Shown here piece after piece: positions 24,353-32,439 of a stretch of DNA of 64,000 nucleotides. Source of the stretch: VKMB-3413 sp041027365. GTDB lineage: Bacteria; Pseudomonadota; Alphaproteobacteria; Rhizobiales; Rhizobiaceae. How positions within the stretch are numbered: the first letter of the stretch is position 1; each line of letters begins with the position of its first letter. The notes below the pieces were generated by a model, which saw nothing but the letters and a program-made list of their open reading frames with translations, did no database searches and was not told the DNA's origin. The DNA is taken from contig NZ_JBFTEH010000008.1 of assembly GCF_041027365.1 (NCBI RefSeq), forward strand, positions 1 through 64,000. The letters run 5' to 3'. The position numbers were made by a program, and so were the translations under genes.

Positions 24353-26341
24353 ATGTCGATGAGAGACTTGACGGGCTCGGGCAGCGGGAACGCTGGGCCG
24401 GCTTCAGCCGATCTCGACGATCCGTTCGAGGAACTCGCCAGGCTGCTGGACGAGCCGCTGGAAGCTTTGCCGCGGCCGGTGTCGCATGTAGAGAATCAGG
24501 CCCGCCTGTCGCCGCAGGCCGGCGAGTCGCGCGGTGGGTCGGGGGTTTCGGCGGCGGAGCGGCCTTCGACTGCCGGTCACAGTGCCTCCGAGCCGTCGGT
24601 CGGGGCCGAATTCGCCAGCGAAGACGCGACGGCGCTCGCTGCGGCGCTTGATGTGGATGGCGACATCTCGGCTGGTTTCGCCGAGGAATTCGCCGTCGCC
24701 ATGGGGGACGAGGTTCCGCAGGATGCGTCGCGGACGCAAGGTGTGGCTTTAGCGGCCGGCCCGGCAGCCGAGGCTGCGGTCCCGTCGTCGAAGAAGCGCG
24801 CGGGCTCGGCGTCCGGGCTCGCCGGCGTGTTCGACGAGGAAATCGAGACGGCGCTGCTTGGCCTGTCGGCGCCCGCCAATCCGCGCGAGACAATGATTCA
24901 TCGTGCCGAGCCCTTTGCGCCGGCGCGCATGCCGGAGCAGCCCGTGGCCGCTCCGGCCGGCAAGGTGTTCGACGATTTCGACGACCTGATCGCCAGCGAG
25001 CTCGCGGCGATGAAGCAGGCGCCGGTCGCCGCCGAGCCGGAGGCCGAGCCCGAGTACGAATCGCTCTGGCAGCCGCAGGACGATCATGACGATTACCTCG
25101 AGGCCGCTCGCAGCCTTCCCGACGGGCAGGGGCGCTGGGCGTCCGAAGCCGAGGGTGCCGAGGCCGGTGACGACGGGGCGGTCCGTCGCGCCAGTCGGGC
25201 CGCCGCGGCATTGCGGCCGAAGCGTCCGCTCGGCTCCGGTGTGGCGCTCGGTGCCGTCGTCGCGGTTCTCGCGGTCGGCTATGGCGGCTATTCGCTGCTG
25301 ACCGGTTCGTCCCCGCTCGCCGGCAATGGCGGCGTGCTGATCGTGCAGGCCGACAAGGATCCGGTGAAGGTCAAGCCGACCGATCCGGGCGGCAGGGATA
25401 TTCCGAACCAGAACAAGGCGGTCTACCAGCGCGTCGAAAGCGCCTCGGCCGATCTCGTGCCCTCGCAGCCGAAGCTGCTGAAGGCCGAGGAAAAGCCGAT
25501 CGACCTGCCGGTCGCGCCGCCGGAGCGCGGACCCGACCCGTCCGACCTCCCGGGCGTCGAGGTGGGCGGACCGATCCGGCAGGCGAATGCCGCCGAGACC
25601 GGGACCGCGCCCGTCCAGGTCGCGGATGCGTCCGCGAGCGAACAGCCGATGCCGGGTCTCGCGCCGCGCCGGGTGAAGACCCTGACAGTCCGCCCGGACG
25701 GAACGCTTGCCGAGGTCGACAGCGCTTCGGGCGAGGCGATGGACGCGCTGCGCAACAACGGCGCGCTGATCCAGGCTTCGGCGCGTCCCGTGGCGATCGA
25801 GTCGTCGAGCGACGGGCAGCCGCAGGTGGCGGCCGCTCAGGCGGAGACGGCCGTCGCGGCCGAGACGAAACCGATCGTCGGGCAGCCGGCGCCGAACATG
25901 CCCGTGCCGACCTTGCGCCCGGCGATGCCCGCTCCTGTCGAGGTGGCGTCCGCCGCTCCCGAGGAGCCGGCCGCGACGCCCGCAAAGGTTTCGCCGACGC
26001 CGGAGCGTACGGCGGCCGATCCGGTTCGGACCGCGTCGCTCCCGGATAGTTCCGCGGCGCCGTCGGCGAGCGGGCCGACCCCGGTCGTGACCGAGACGAA
26101 CGGCTATTACGTGCAGATCTCCTCGCAGCCGACCGAGCCTCTGGCGCAGAAGTCGTCGCAGCGGCTCGGACAGAAGTTTGCCTCCGTGCTCGGCGGGCAC
26201 AAGATGGTGATCCTGTCGGCCGAGATTCCGGGCAAGGGCACCTATTACCGGGTGCGCGTCGCCGCGGCGTCCAAGGACGAGGCCTCCAGCCTGTGCGGCT
26301 CGCTGAAGTCGGCCGGCGGCAGCTGCTTCGTTTCGCGCTAA
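24353..26341 (+). CDS. SPOR-domain membrane protein
   Basis: Division-associated protein anchored in the inner membrane. The first ~285 residues are cytoplasmic, acidic and low-complexity; one membrane segment (VALGAVVAVLAVGYGGYSLL) is at ~294-313; a Pro/Ala-rich periplasmic linker follows; the last ~75 residues are a SPOR domain (NGYYVQISSQPTEPLAQKSS ... YYRVRVAAASKDEASSLC), which binds denuded peptidoglycan glycan strands at the septum. ATG 24353 or 24359 is the start. A SPOR gene between argS and nagZ is standard in this order. Confidence 0.88.
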   Translation: MSMRDLTGSGSGNAGPASADLDDPFEELARLLDEPLEALPRPVSHVENQARLSPQAGESRGGSGVSAAERPSTAGHSASEPSVGAEFASEDATALAAALDVDGDISAGFAEEFAVAMGDEVPQDASRTQGVALAAGPAAEAAVPSSKKRAGSASGLAGVFDEEIETALLGLSAPANPRETMIHRAEPFAPARMPEQPVAAPAGKVFDDFDDLIASELAAMKQAPVAAEPEAEPEYESLWQPQDDHDDYLEAARSLPDGQGRWASEAEGAEAGDDGAVRRASRAAAALRPKRPLGSGVALGAVVAVLAVGYGGYSLLTGSSPLAGNGGVLIVQADKDPVKVKPTDPGGRDIPNQNKAVYQRVESASADLVPSQPKLLKAEEKPIDLPVAPPERGPDPSDLPGVEVGGPIRQANAAETGTAPVQVADASASEQPMPGLAPRRVKTLTVRPDGTLAEVDSASGEAMDALRNNGALIQASARPVAIESSSDGQPQVAAAQAETAVAAETKPIVGQPAPNMPVPTLRPAMPAPVEVASAAPEEPAATPAKVSPTPERTAADPVRTASLPDSSAAPSASGPTPVVTETNGYYVQISSQPTEPLAQKSSQRLGQKFASVLGGHKMVILSAEIPGKGTYYRVRVAAASKDEASSLCGSLKSAGGSCFVSR

Positions 26342-26455
26342 GGGGAGTGGCTGCGGATCTGCTGCCGGCCGAGCGCCGAATGCGCGCGGCCGGAGGCGGA
26401 TCCCGGCATGCGGCACGGCTCTTGCGGTGCGCCGCGCCGGTCGGGTGAGGTCAGG

Positions 26456-27478
26456 GTGAGCAGTTCGAAGTCCTTCATCGCGGCGCCGTCGGGACACGCC
26501 TTGACCGCCGAGGAGCGCGCCTTCTTCGCGGACGAGCGGCCCTGGGGCTACATCCTTTTCGCGCGCAACATCTCTTCCGGGTCGCAGGTCCGCGATCTCG
26601 TCGCCGAATTGCGTGATCTGGGCGGGCGTGCGACGACGCCCATCTTCGTCGATCAGGAAGGCGGCCGGGTCCAGCGGCTGCGTCCGCCGCTGGCCCCGGA
26701 CTATCCGCCGGCCGAGTCGATCGGGCGCCTCCATGCCGTCGATCCGGCGGCGGGCGAGCGCGCCGCCTGGCTGCACGGGCGGCTGCTGGCGGAGGATCTC
26801 ACCCGCTACGGCATCAACGCGGACTGCGTGCCCTGCCTCGACGTCCCCGTGGAGGGGGCCGACTCGGTAATCGGAAGCCGCGCCTACGGGACCGATCCCG
26901 AGGTCGTCGCGACGCTCGGCCGTGCGGTCGCCGACGGGCTGGCGGCGGGCGGGCTGCTGCCGGTCATGAAGCACATGCCGGGCCACGGCCGGGGCAACGC
27001 CGATAGCCATCTGGCGCTGCCGGTGGTCCGGGCGTCGCGAAACGAGCTGGCGCGGACCGACTTCGTCCCCTTCAAGGCGCTCGCCGGCTTGCCCGCGGCG
27101 ATGACCGCGCACATCCTCTACAGCGACATCGATCCGACCCGCCCGGCGACGCTGTCGCCGATCGTCATCGGCGACGTCATCCGCAGCGAGATCGGCTTCG
27201 ACGGCCTCCTGATGAGCGACGACATGTCGATGAAGGCGCTGTCCGGCGACCTTTTCGACCTCAGCCGGCGTGCGCTGACCGCGGGCTGCGACGTCGTTCT
27301 CCACTGCAATGGCGACATGGAGGAGATGCGGCATGTCGCACGCGCCTGCCAGCCGCTCGCGGGGGATGCGGAGCGGCGGGCGCGGGCAGCGGAAGGCGCG
27401 ATCTCGCCGCAGAGCCTGCCTGGCGGCGACGAGGAGCTGCGCCGCGAATATCACGAGCTGATGTCCCGCCTCGGCTGA
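26456..27478 (+). CDS. nagZ: Beta-N-acetylhexosaminidase, GH3 family
   Basis: Removes N-acetylglucosamine from cytoplasmic muropeptides during peptidoglycan recycling. GH3 motifs: FVDQEGGRVQRL, KHMPGHGRGNADSH (the His/Asp acid-base loop specific to NagZ) and LLMSDDMSMKAL (catalytic nucleophile Asp). The GTG at 26456 (MSSSKSFIAAPSG) follows a GAGGTCAGG site and matches the usual start; the longer frame has no support. 340 residues. No signal peptide, as expected for a cytosolic enzyme. Usually followed by scpA and scpB, which are missing here. Confidence 0.93.
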   Translation: MSSSKSFIAAPSGHALTAEERAFFADERPWGYILFARNISSGSQVRDLVAELRDLGGRATTPIFVDQEGGRVQRLRPPLAPDYPPAESIGRLHAVDPAAGERAAWLHGRLLAEDLTRYGINADCVPCLDVPVEGADSVIGSRAYGTDPEVVATLGRAVADGLAAGGLLPVMKHMPGHGRGNADSHLALPVVRASRNELARTDFVPFKALAGLPAAMTAHILYSDIDPTRPATLSPIVIGDVIRSEIGFDGLLMSDDMSMKALSGDLFDLSRRALTAGCDVVLHCNGDMEEMRHVARACQPLAGDAERRARAAEGAISPQSLPGGDEELRREYHELMSRLG

Positions 27479-27480
27479 CG

Positions 27481-27827
27481 GCACACTTTGCCTCAGGCGC
27501 AATTTTCGCTAGTCTGCCAACTGGTTAGAGGCGCGGCAGCTCCCGCCGGGCCGCAAGTCCGCCATGATCCGGGCGTACCGCTTTGCCGTCCCCTCCCTCG
27601 ACGCGCGGCGCTCCGACGAGAGTCGTCCCGCAGGTCGGCGCGGCGAACAGGGGCGCGAGGGCTTGTCGCCTTCCGCCCGATCGACGCTCCGATGCACAAA
27701 CCCGAGAAGATTGGGGCGGGTACCGTCGTTTCCGTTGATCCGAAAGGCGGTATCGTGTTTGAAAGGGCAGCGAGCGATCGCTAGCTATAGGGAGGCGGAG
27801 GTCTCTCGCCTTCGATGGAGAAGTGAT
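27481..27827. other. Gap between nagZ and tatA, where scpA-scpB are usually found
   Basis: 347 bases with no credible coding sequence on either strand. In Hyphomicrobiales the segregation-condensation genes scpA and scpB (together ~1.5 kb) normally sit here. I see no residue of their conserved N-terminus or winged-helix regions. The tatA leader is presumably within the last ~100 bases; ribosome-binding site GGAGAAGTGAT precedes 27828. Confidence 0.6.
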
Positions 27828-28064
27828 ATGGGTAGTTTCAGCATCTGGCATTGGCTCATCGTCCTCGCCGTCTTGCTGCTCCTGTTCGGTCGCGGCAAGA
27901 TTCCCGACCTGATGGGCGACGTCGCCAAGGGCATCAAGAACTTCAAGAAGGGCATGGCGGACGACGAGCCCGAGACGACGACGGTTCGCGAGCGCCGTTC
28001 GCTGGAACACAACGACGGCGACGTCGTGGTGCACGACGTCAAGACCGAAAAGTCGGTCGGCTGA
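27828..28064 (+). CDS. tatA: Sec-independent translocase subunit TatA
   Basis: Forms the pore of the twin-arginine pathway for folded proteins. MGSFSIWHWLIVLAVLLLLF is the single membrane helix, followed by the FGRGKIPDLMGDVAKGIKNF hinge and amphipathic helix, and a charged tail. 78 residues, normal. The open frame extends upstream of the ATG, but only from 27828 does it look like TatA. First of tatABC. Confidence 0.95.
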   Translation: MGSFSIWHWLIVLAVLLLLFGRGKIPDLMGDVAKGIKNFKKGMADDEPETTTVRERRSLEHNDGDVVVHDVKTEKSVG

Positions 28065-28143
28065 TTCGGAACGGCTTCTGGCGCGCGGGTATGGCCGGTA
28101 CCCACGCGTCCGCGCGTCCGGCATTCGCATCTGAGACAGTTCG

Positions 28144-28683
28144 ATGTTCGACATAGGTTGGTCGGAACTCCTGGTGATCGCGGTGGTGCTCGTGGTCGTC
28201 GTGGGGCCCAAGGATCTGCCCGGCATGTTGCGGACCTTCGGCCGCACGACCAAGCAGCTTCGCGCGATGGCGGGGGAGTTCCGCCGGCAGTTCGACGAGG
28301 CCCTCCAGGAGGCCGAACTCGACGACGTGCGGTCGAGCGTCGACGAAATCCGCAATCTCGATCCCCGGCGCACCGTGCGCGACGCGATGAACCCGATGCG
28401 CGCGATCGGCGACGAGATCCGCTCCTCGCTCGCCGCCGCCGCCAAGGCGCCGGAACCCCGGATCCCGGCCAACACGGACACGCTGACGACGGGCGAAGCG
28501 AAGGTGGCGGAGGCGTCTGAGCCGGCTGCCGCCGAGATGCCGGCGGTCGCGAATGGAGCCGAAGCACCCGCGGGCCCGAACGCCGAGGATAAGGCAGCCC
28601 CCGTGGCGGACAGCGAACCTGCGCCGGCCGAGGTGGCGACGAGCGATGCCTCCCTTGGCCAGAAGCGGGAAGGTGTGGCGTGA
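28144..28683 (+). CDS. tatB: Sec-independent translocase subunit TatB
   Basis: Part of the TatBC signal-peptide receptor. Conserved start MFDIGWSELLVIAVVLVVVV with GPKDLPGMLRTFGR, then an amphipathic helix (KQLRAMAGEFRRQFDEALQE) with the FxExxxE-type pattern. The last ~75 residues are an Ala/Glu/Pro-rich tail. Stop overlaps the tatC GTG by 4 bases. 179 residues. Confidence 0.95.
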   Translation: MFDIGWSELLVIAVVLVVVVGPKDLPGMLRTFGRTTKQLRAMAGEFRRQFDEALQEAELDDVRSSVDEIRNLDPRRTVRDAMNPMRAIGDEIRSSLAAAAKAPEPRIPANTDTLTTGEAKVAEASEPAAAEMPAVANGAEAPAGPNAEDKAAPVADSEPAPAEVATSDASLGQKREGVA

Positions 28684-29495
28684 GCCGGGCCGAGACGGAC
28701 ATCGAAGCGTCGTCCGCGCCGCTGATCGAGCACCTGATCGAGCTCCGCACGCGGCTGATCTGGTGCATCGTCGGCTTCTTCGGCGCGTTCCTGATCTGCT
28801 TCTTCTTCGCCAAGCCGATCTTCAACATCCTGGTGGTTCCGTATCAGACGGCAACCCATTGGGCCGGCGTCGACAACCGCCAGGTCGAGCTGATCTACAC
28901 CGCGCCGCAGGAATTCTTCTTCACCCAGGTGAAGATCGCGGCGTTCGGCGGCTTCTTCCTCGCCTTTCCCATCATCGCGTCGCAGATCTACAAGTTCGTC
29001 GCGCCGGGGCTCTACAAGAACGAGCGGCACGCCTTCCTGCCGTTCCTGGTGGCGACGCCGATCCTGTTCATCATGGGCGCGCTGCTGGTCTATTTCTTCT
29101 TCACCCCGATGGTGATGTGGTTCTTCCTGTCGATGCAGCAGACGGGAGCGGACGGGCGTGTCGCGATCCAGCTGCTGCCGCGGGTCAGCGAGTATCTGTC
29201 GCTGATCATGACGCTGATCTTCGCCTTCGGCATGGTCTTCCAGCTGCCCGTGGTGACCTCGCTCCTGGTGCGGGTCGGCATCGTCTCGGCGGCGGGGCTC
29301 GCCTCGAAGCGCAAATACGCGATCGTGCTTGCCTTCATCGCCGCGGCGGTGCTGACGCCGCCCGATCCCATGTCCCAGATCGGCCTTGCCCTGCCGACGA
29401 TCCTTCTCTACGAGATTTCGATCATTGCGGCACGGATGATCGAGAAGAAACGGGCGGAAGAGCTCGCCGAGAGCGAGGCCGACACCGAGGCCTGA
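28680..29495 (+). CDS. tatC: Sec-independent translocase subunit TatC
   Basis: Six-helix core of the twin-arginine receptor. Begins at GTG 28680 overlapping tatB. Conserved PLIEHLIELRTRLIW near the N-terminus, the TAPQEFFFTQVKIAAFGGFF loop/helix, and the late AAAVLTPPDPMSQIGLALP segment are all present. 271 residues, normal. Followed by serS after 48 bp. Confidence 0.96.
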   Translation: MSRAETDIEASSAPLIEHLIELRTRLIWCIVGFFGAFLICFFFAKPIFNILVVPYQTATHWAGVDNRQVELIYTAPQEFFFTQVKIAAFGGFFLAFPIIASQIYKFVAPGLYKNERHAFLPFLVATPILFIMGALLVYFFFTPMVMWFFLSMQQTGADGRVAIQLLPRVSEYLSLIMTLIFAFGMVFQLPVVTSLLVRVGIVSAAGLASKRKYAIVLAFIAAAVLTPPDPMSQIGLALPTILLYEISIIAARMIEKKRAEELAESEADTEA

Positions 29496-29543
29496 CGCGA
29501 TCGTGACGTCTCCGGCTGCCACTCGGTCGGAGACGGGGACATC

Positions 29544-30821
29544 ATGCTCGACATCAAGTGGATACGCGACAATCCTGGCAGGCTGGATGAAGCGCTGCGC
29601 AAGCGCGGCGCCGCGCCCGCCGCGATCGACCTGATCAAGCTCGACGAGGCGCGCCGGGACCATCTGAAGCGTCTTCAGGAGCTGCAGAGCCGGCGCAACG
29701 ACGCCTCGAAGGAGATCGGCAAGGCGAAAGGCTCGGGCGACAATGCCCGCGCCGAGGCGCTGATCGCCGAGGTCGCCGAGATCAAGGCGGACATCCAGGC
29801 GGGCGAGGAGACCGAGCGGCGGATCGACGCCGAACTCGAGGACGCGCTCGCGAGGCTGCCAAACGTTCCGCTGGACGACGTGCCGGAAGGTCCGGACGAG
29901 ACCGCCAATGTCGAGGTTCGGCGCGTCGGCACGCCGCCTGACTTCGGCTTCGCCCCCAAGGAGCATTACGAGCTCGGCGAAGCCCTCGGGCTGATGGACT
30001 TCGAGCAGGCCGGCAAGATCTCCGGCGCCCGGTTCACGATTCTCCGCGGACAGCTCGCGCGGCTCGACCGTGCCCTCGGTCAGTTCATGCTCGACCTCCA
30101 CACAGGCGAGCATGGCTATCAGGAGGTGGTGGCGCCGATCCTCGTCAGGCCGGAAGCCCTGTTCGGCACCAACCAGCTGCCGAAGTTCGAGGAGGACCTC
30201 TTCAAGACCACGGACGGCCGTTACCTCATCCCGACCGCCGAGGTGCCGCTCACCAATCTGGTGCGCGAGGCGACGCTGGACGAGGCGGAGCTGCCGCTGC
30301 GCTTCACCGCGCTGACGCCGTGCTTCCGCTCCGAGGCGGGCTCGGCGGGGCGAGACACCCGCGGGATGCTGCGGCAGCACCAGTTCTACAAGGTCGAGCT
30401 CGTCTCGATCACCTCGGACGAGGCCTCGATCGACGAACACGAGCGGATGACCGCCTGCGCCGAAGAGGTGCTGAAGCGGCTCGGCCTTCCGTTCCGGACC
30501 GTCGTCCTGTGCACCGGCGACATGGGCTTCGGCGCGCGCAAGACCTATGACATCGAGGTCTGGCTGCCGGGGCAGGGTGCCTATCGCGAAATCTCCAGCT
30601 GCTCGGTCTGCGGCGACTTCCAGGCGCGGCGCATGGGCGCGCGCTACCGCAAGGAGGGCGAGAAGGCGCAGCGCTTCGTCCATACGCTCAACGGCTCGGG
30701 CACTGCCGTCGGCCGCGCTCTGATCGCCGTGATGGAGAATTATCAGAACGCCGACGGCTCGATCACCGTGCCGGAGGTCCTGCGACCCTATATGGGCGGC
30801 CTGGAGCGGATCGCGGGTTGA
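29544..30821 (+). CDS. serS: Seryl-tRNA synthetase
   Basis: Charges tRNA-Ser and tRNA-Sec. N-terminal ~110 residues are the long antiparallel coiled coil that grips the tRNA variable arm (LKRLQELQSRRNDASKEIGK). Class II motifs 2 (TPCFRSEAGSAGRDTRGMLR, HQF) and 3 (NGSGTAVGRALIAVMENYQN) are clear. 425 residues, normal. The stop TGA overlaps the surE ATG (ATGA). Confidence 0.96.
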   Translation: MLDIKWIRDNPGRLDEALRKRGAAPAAIDLIKLDEARRDHLKRLQELQSRRNDASKEIGKAKGSGDNARAEALIAEVAEIKADIQAGEETERRIDAELEDALARLPNVPLDDVPEGPDETANVEVRRVGTPPDFGFAPKEHYELGEALGLMDFEQAGKISGARFTILRGQLARLDRALGQFMLDLHTGEHGYQEVVAPILVRPEALFGTNQLPKFEEDLFKTTDGRYLIPTAEVPLTNLVREATLDEAELPLRFTALTPCFRSEAGSAGRDTRGMLRQHQFYKVELVSITSDEASIDEHERMTACAEEVLKRLGLPFRTVVLCTGDMGFGARKTYDIEVWLPGQGAYREISSCSVCGDFQARRMGARYRKEGEKAQRFVHTLNGSGTAVGRALIAVMENYQNADGSITVPEVLRPYMGGLERIAG

Positions 30822-31576
30822 TGCGGATACTCCTCACCAATGACGACGGCATCCATGCCGAGGGTCTGGGCGTGCTGGAGCGGATCGCGCGCACTCTCTC
30901 CGACGACGTGTGGATCGTCGCGCCGGAGACCGACCAGAGCGGCCTGTCGCACTCGCTCTCGCTGTCCTCGCCGCTGCGGCTGCGGGAGGTCGGGGACAAG
31001 CGCTTCGCCCTTTCCGGCACGCCCACCGACTGTGTCATCATGGCGGTGAAGCGGCTGATGGAGAGCCCGCCGGACCTCGTCCTGTCCGGCGTCAACGCGG
31101 GCCAGAACATCTGCGACGACATCACCTATTCCGGCACGGTCGCGGGCGCCATCGAAGGGGCGATGCTCGGGGTCAGGTCGATCGCTCTCAGCCAGGCCTT
31201 CAGCCCCGGCGGCAGGCGGCAGGCGGAGTGGGCGACGGCGGAGCGTCATGGTCCGGCGCTGATCGAGAAGCTCGCCGCCTTCGACCTGCCGACGGGCCAT
31301 CTCGTCAACGTCAACTTCCCCGGCGTCGGGCCAAACGAGGTCCAGGGCGTGGAGATCACCCGGCAGGGCAAGCTCGACTACTCGCTCGGCCTCGAAGAGC
31401 GCCGGGACGGGCGCGGCTTTCCCTATTACTGGCTGCTCTTCGGGCGTCAGGCAGGGCCCGAGGTCGCGCAGTCCGACATCGCGGCGCTCTCGGCTGGGCG
31501 CATCTCGGTGACGCCGCTGCAGCTCGACCTCACCGCCCACGACCTGCGCGACGGCCTCTCGGCGCTGTTTGCATGA
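30818..31576 (+). CDS. surE: 5'/3'-nucleotidase SurE
   Basis: Metal-dependent phosphatase acting on nucleoside monophosphates and short polyphosphates, linked to stress survival. MRILLTNDDGIHAEG carries the Asp-Asp metal ligands; GTPTDCVIMAV and SGVNAGQNICDDITYSGTVA (Ser/Asn) complete the active site. 252 residues. Overlaps serS upstream and pcm downstream by 4 bases each, so serS-surE-pcm is translationally coupled. Confidence 0.96.
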   Translation: MMRILLTNDDGIHAEGLGVLERIARTLSDDVWIVAPETDQSGLSHSLSLSSPLRLREVGDKRFALSGTPTDCVIMAVKRLMESPPDLVLSGVNAGQNICDDITYSGTVAGAIEGAMLGVRSIALSQAFSPGGRRQAEWATAERHGPALIEKLAAFDLPTGHLVNVNFPGVGPNEVQGVEITRQGKLDYSLGLEERRDGRGFPYYWLLFGRQAGPEVAQSDIAALSAGRISVTPLQLDLTAHDLRDGLSALFA

Positions 31577-32226
31577 TCGCGATGAACCGGGACCGCGAAC
31601 TCCTCGCCGCCTTCCTCGCGACCCTCGGGGCCGAACAGCCGCGGATCCCCGAGGCGCTCCTCAAGGCGGTGAGCGAGGTGCCGCGGCGCATGTTCGTGCC
31701 AGTCGACGTCGACGACCCCTATGAGGATCGCCCGGCGCCGATCGACTGCGGCGAGACCATGCCGGGGGCGTTGGCCGCCGTCCGGCTCGCAGCGCTGCTC
31801 GATGTCGAGCCGGAGCACCGCGTGCTGGAGATCGGCACGGGCAGCGGCTACGTCACGGCGCTTCTCGCCCGCACGGCGCTACACGTGACGACCTTCGACC
31901 GCTATCGCCGGCTGGTCGAGCGGGCGGCGCAGCGTTTCAAGCAGCTCGGCATCACCAATGTCTCGTCCTTCTTCGAGGACGGGCGCGAGGGCTATGTCGC
32001 CGGGAGCCCGTTCCACCGGGTGATCGCCCATGCGGCCTTCCCCGCGCCGCCGCGCCAGTTCCTGGAACAGCTCAGCCCGCAGGCGGTGATGATCTGCGCC
32101 ATCGGGCCGGGCGACGGCGAGCAGACGCTGGTGCGCCTCTCGAAGGTCGGCAGCCGGTTCGAGCGCGAGGAGATCGGGCGGGTGCGCTACCAGCCGCTCG
32201 CCTTCGGCAAGGCCGAGGTCCTCTGA
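31573..32226 (+). CDS. pcm: Protein-L-isoaspartate O-methyltransferase
   Basis: Repairs isoaspartyl residues in aged proteins using SAM. Begins at ATG 31573 overlapping surE, MIAMNRDRELLAAFL. VPRRMFVPVDVDDPYEDRP and the SAM motif VLEIGTGSGYVTALLA are conserved, as is the surE-pcm pairing. The normally invariant GQTISQP-type loop reads GETMPGAL here, a departure that could weaken the isoaspartate site. 217 residues. One of two PCMT-family genes in the window. Confidence 0.88.
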   Translation: MIAMNRDRELLAAFLATLGAEQPRIPEALLKAVSEVPRRMFVPVDVDDPYEDRPAPIDCGETMPGALAAVRLAALLDVEPEHRVLEIGTGSGYVTALLARTALHVTTFDRYRRLVERAAQRFKQLGITNVSSFFEDGREGYVAGSPFHRVIAHAAFPAPPRQFLEQLSPQAVMICAIGPGDGEQTLVRLSKVGSRFEREEIGRVRYQPLAFGKAEVL

Positions 32227-32439
32227 GCGGCAGGCCGCGCCGCGATCCGGCGGTCCGGGCACCGGATCGCGGGCCGGCCCGGGTCGTTCCCGGCCTGCCT
32301 TCGCGGGCGTCGCGAAACTGTGGCGTTCTCGTGCCCGGCGGAGGAAATTCGCGTTTGCCCTGCCGGACTTAACCAGCCAGTAAGATTAACGCGGTTCTAT
32401 CGTGCGCAAATACCTTTCTTGCGTACCAAAGGGACTGCG

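Noticed and set aside
27564..27827. N-terminal extension of tatA
   Set aside because: The frame is open but the residues are not TatA-like; the ATG at 27828 with its ribosome-binding site starts exactly at the conserved membrane helix.
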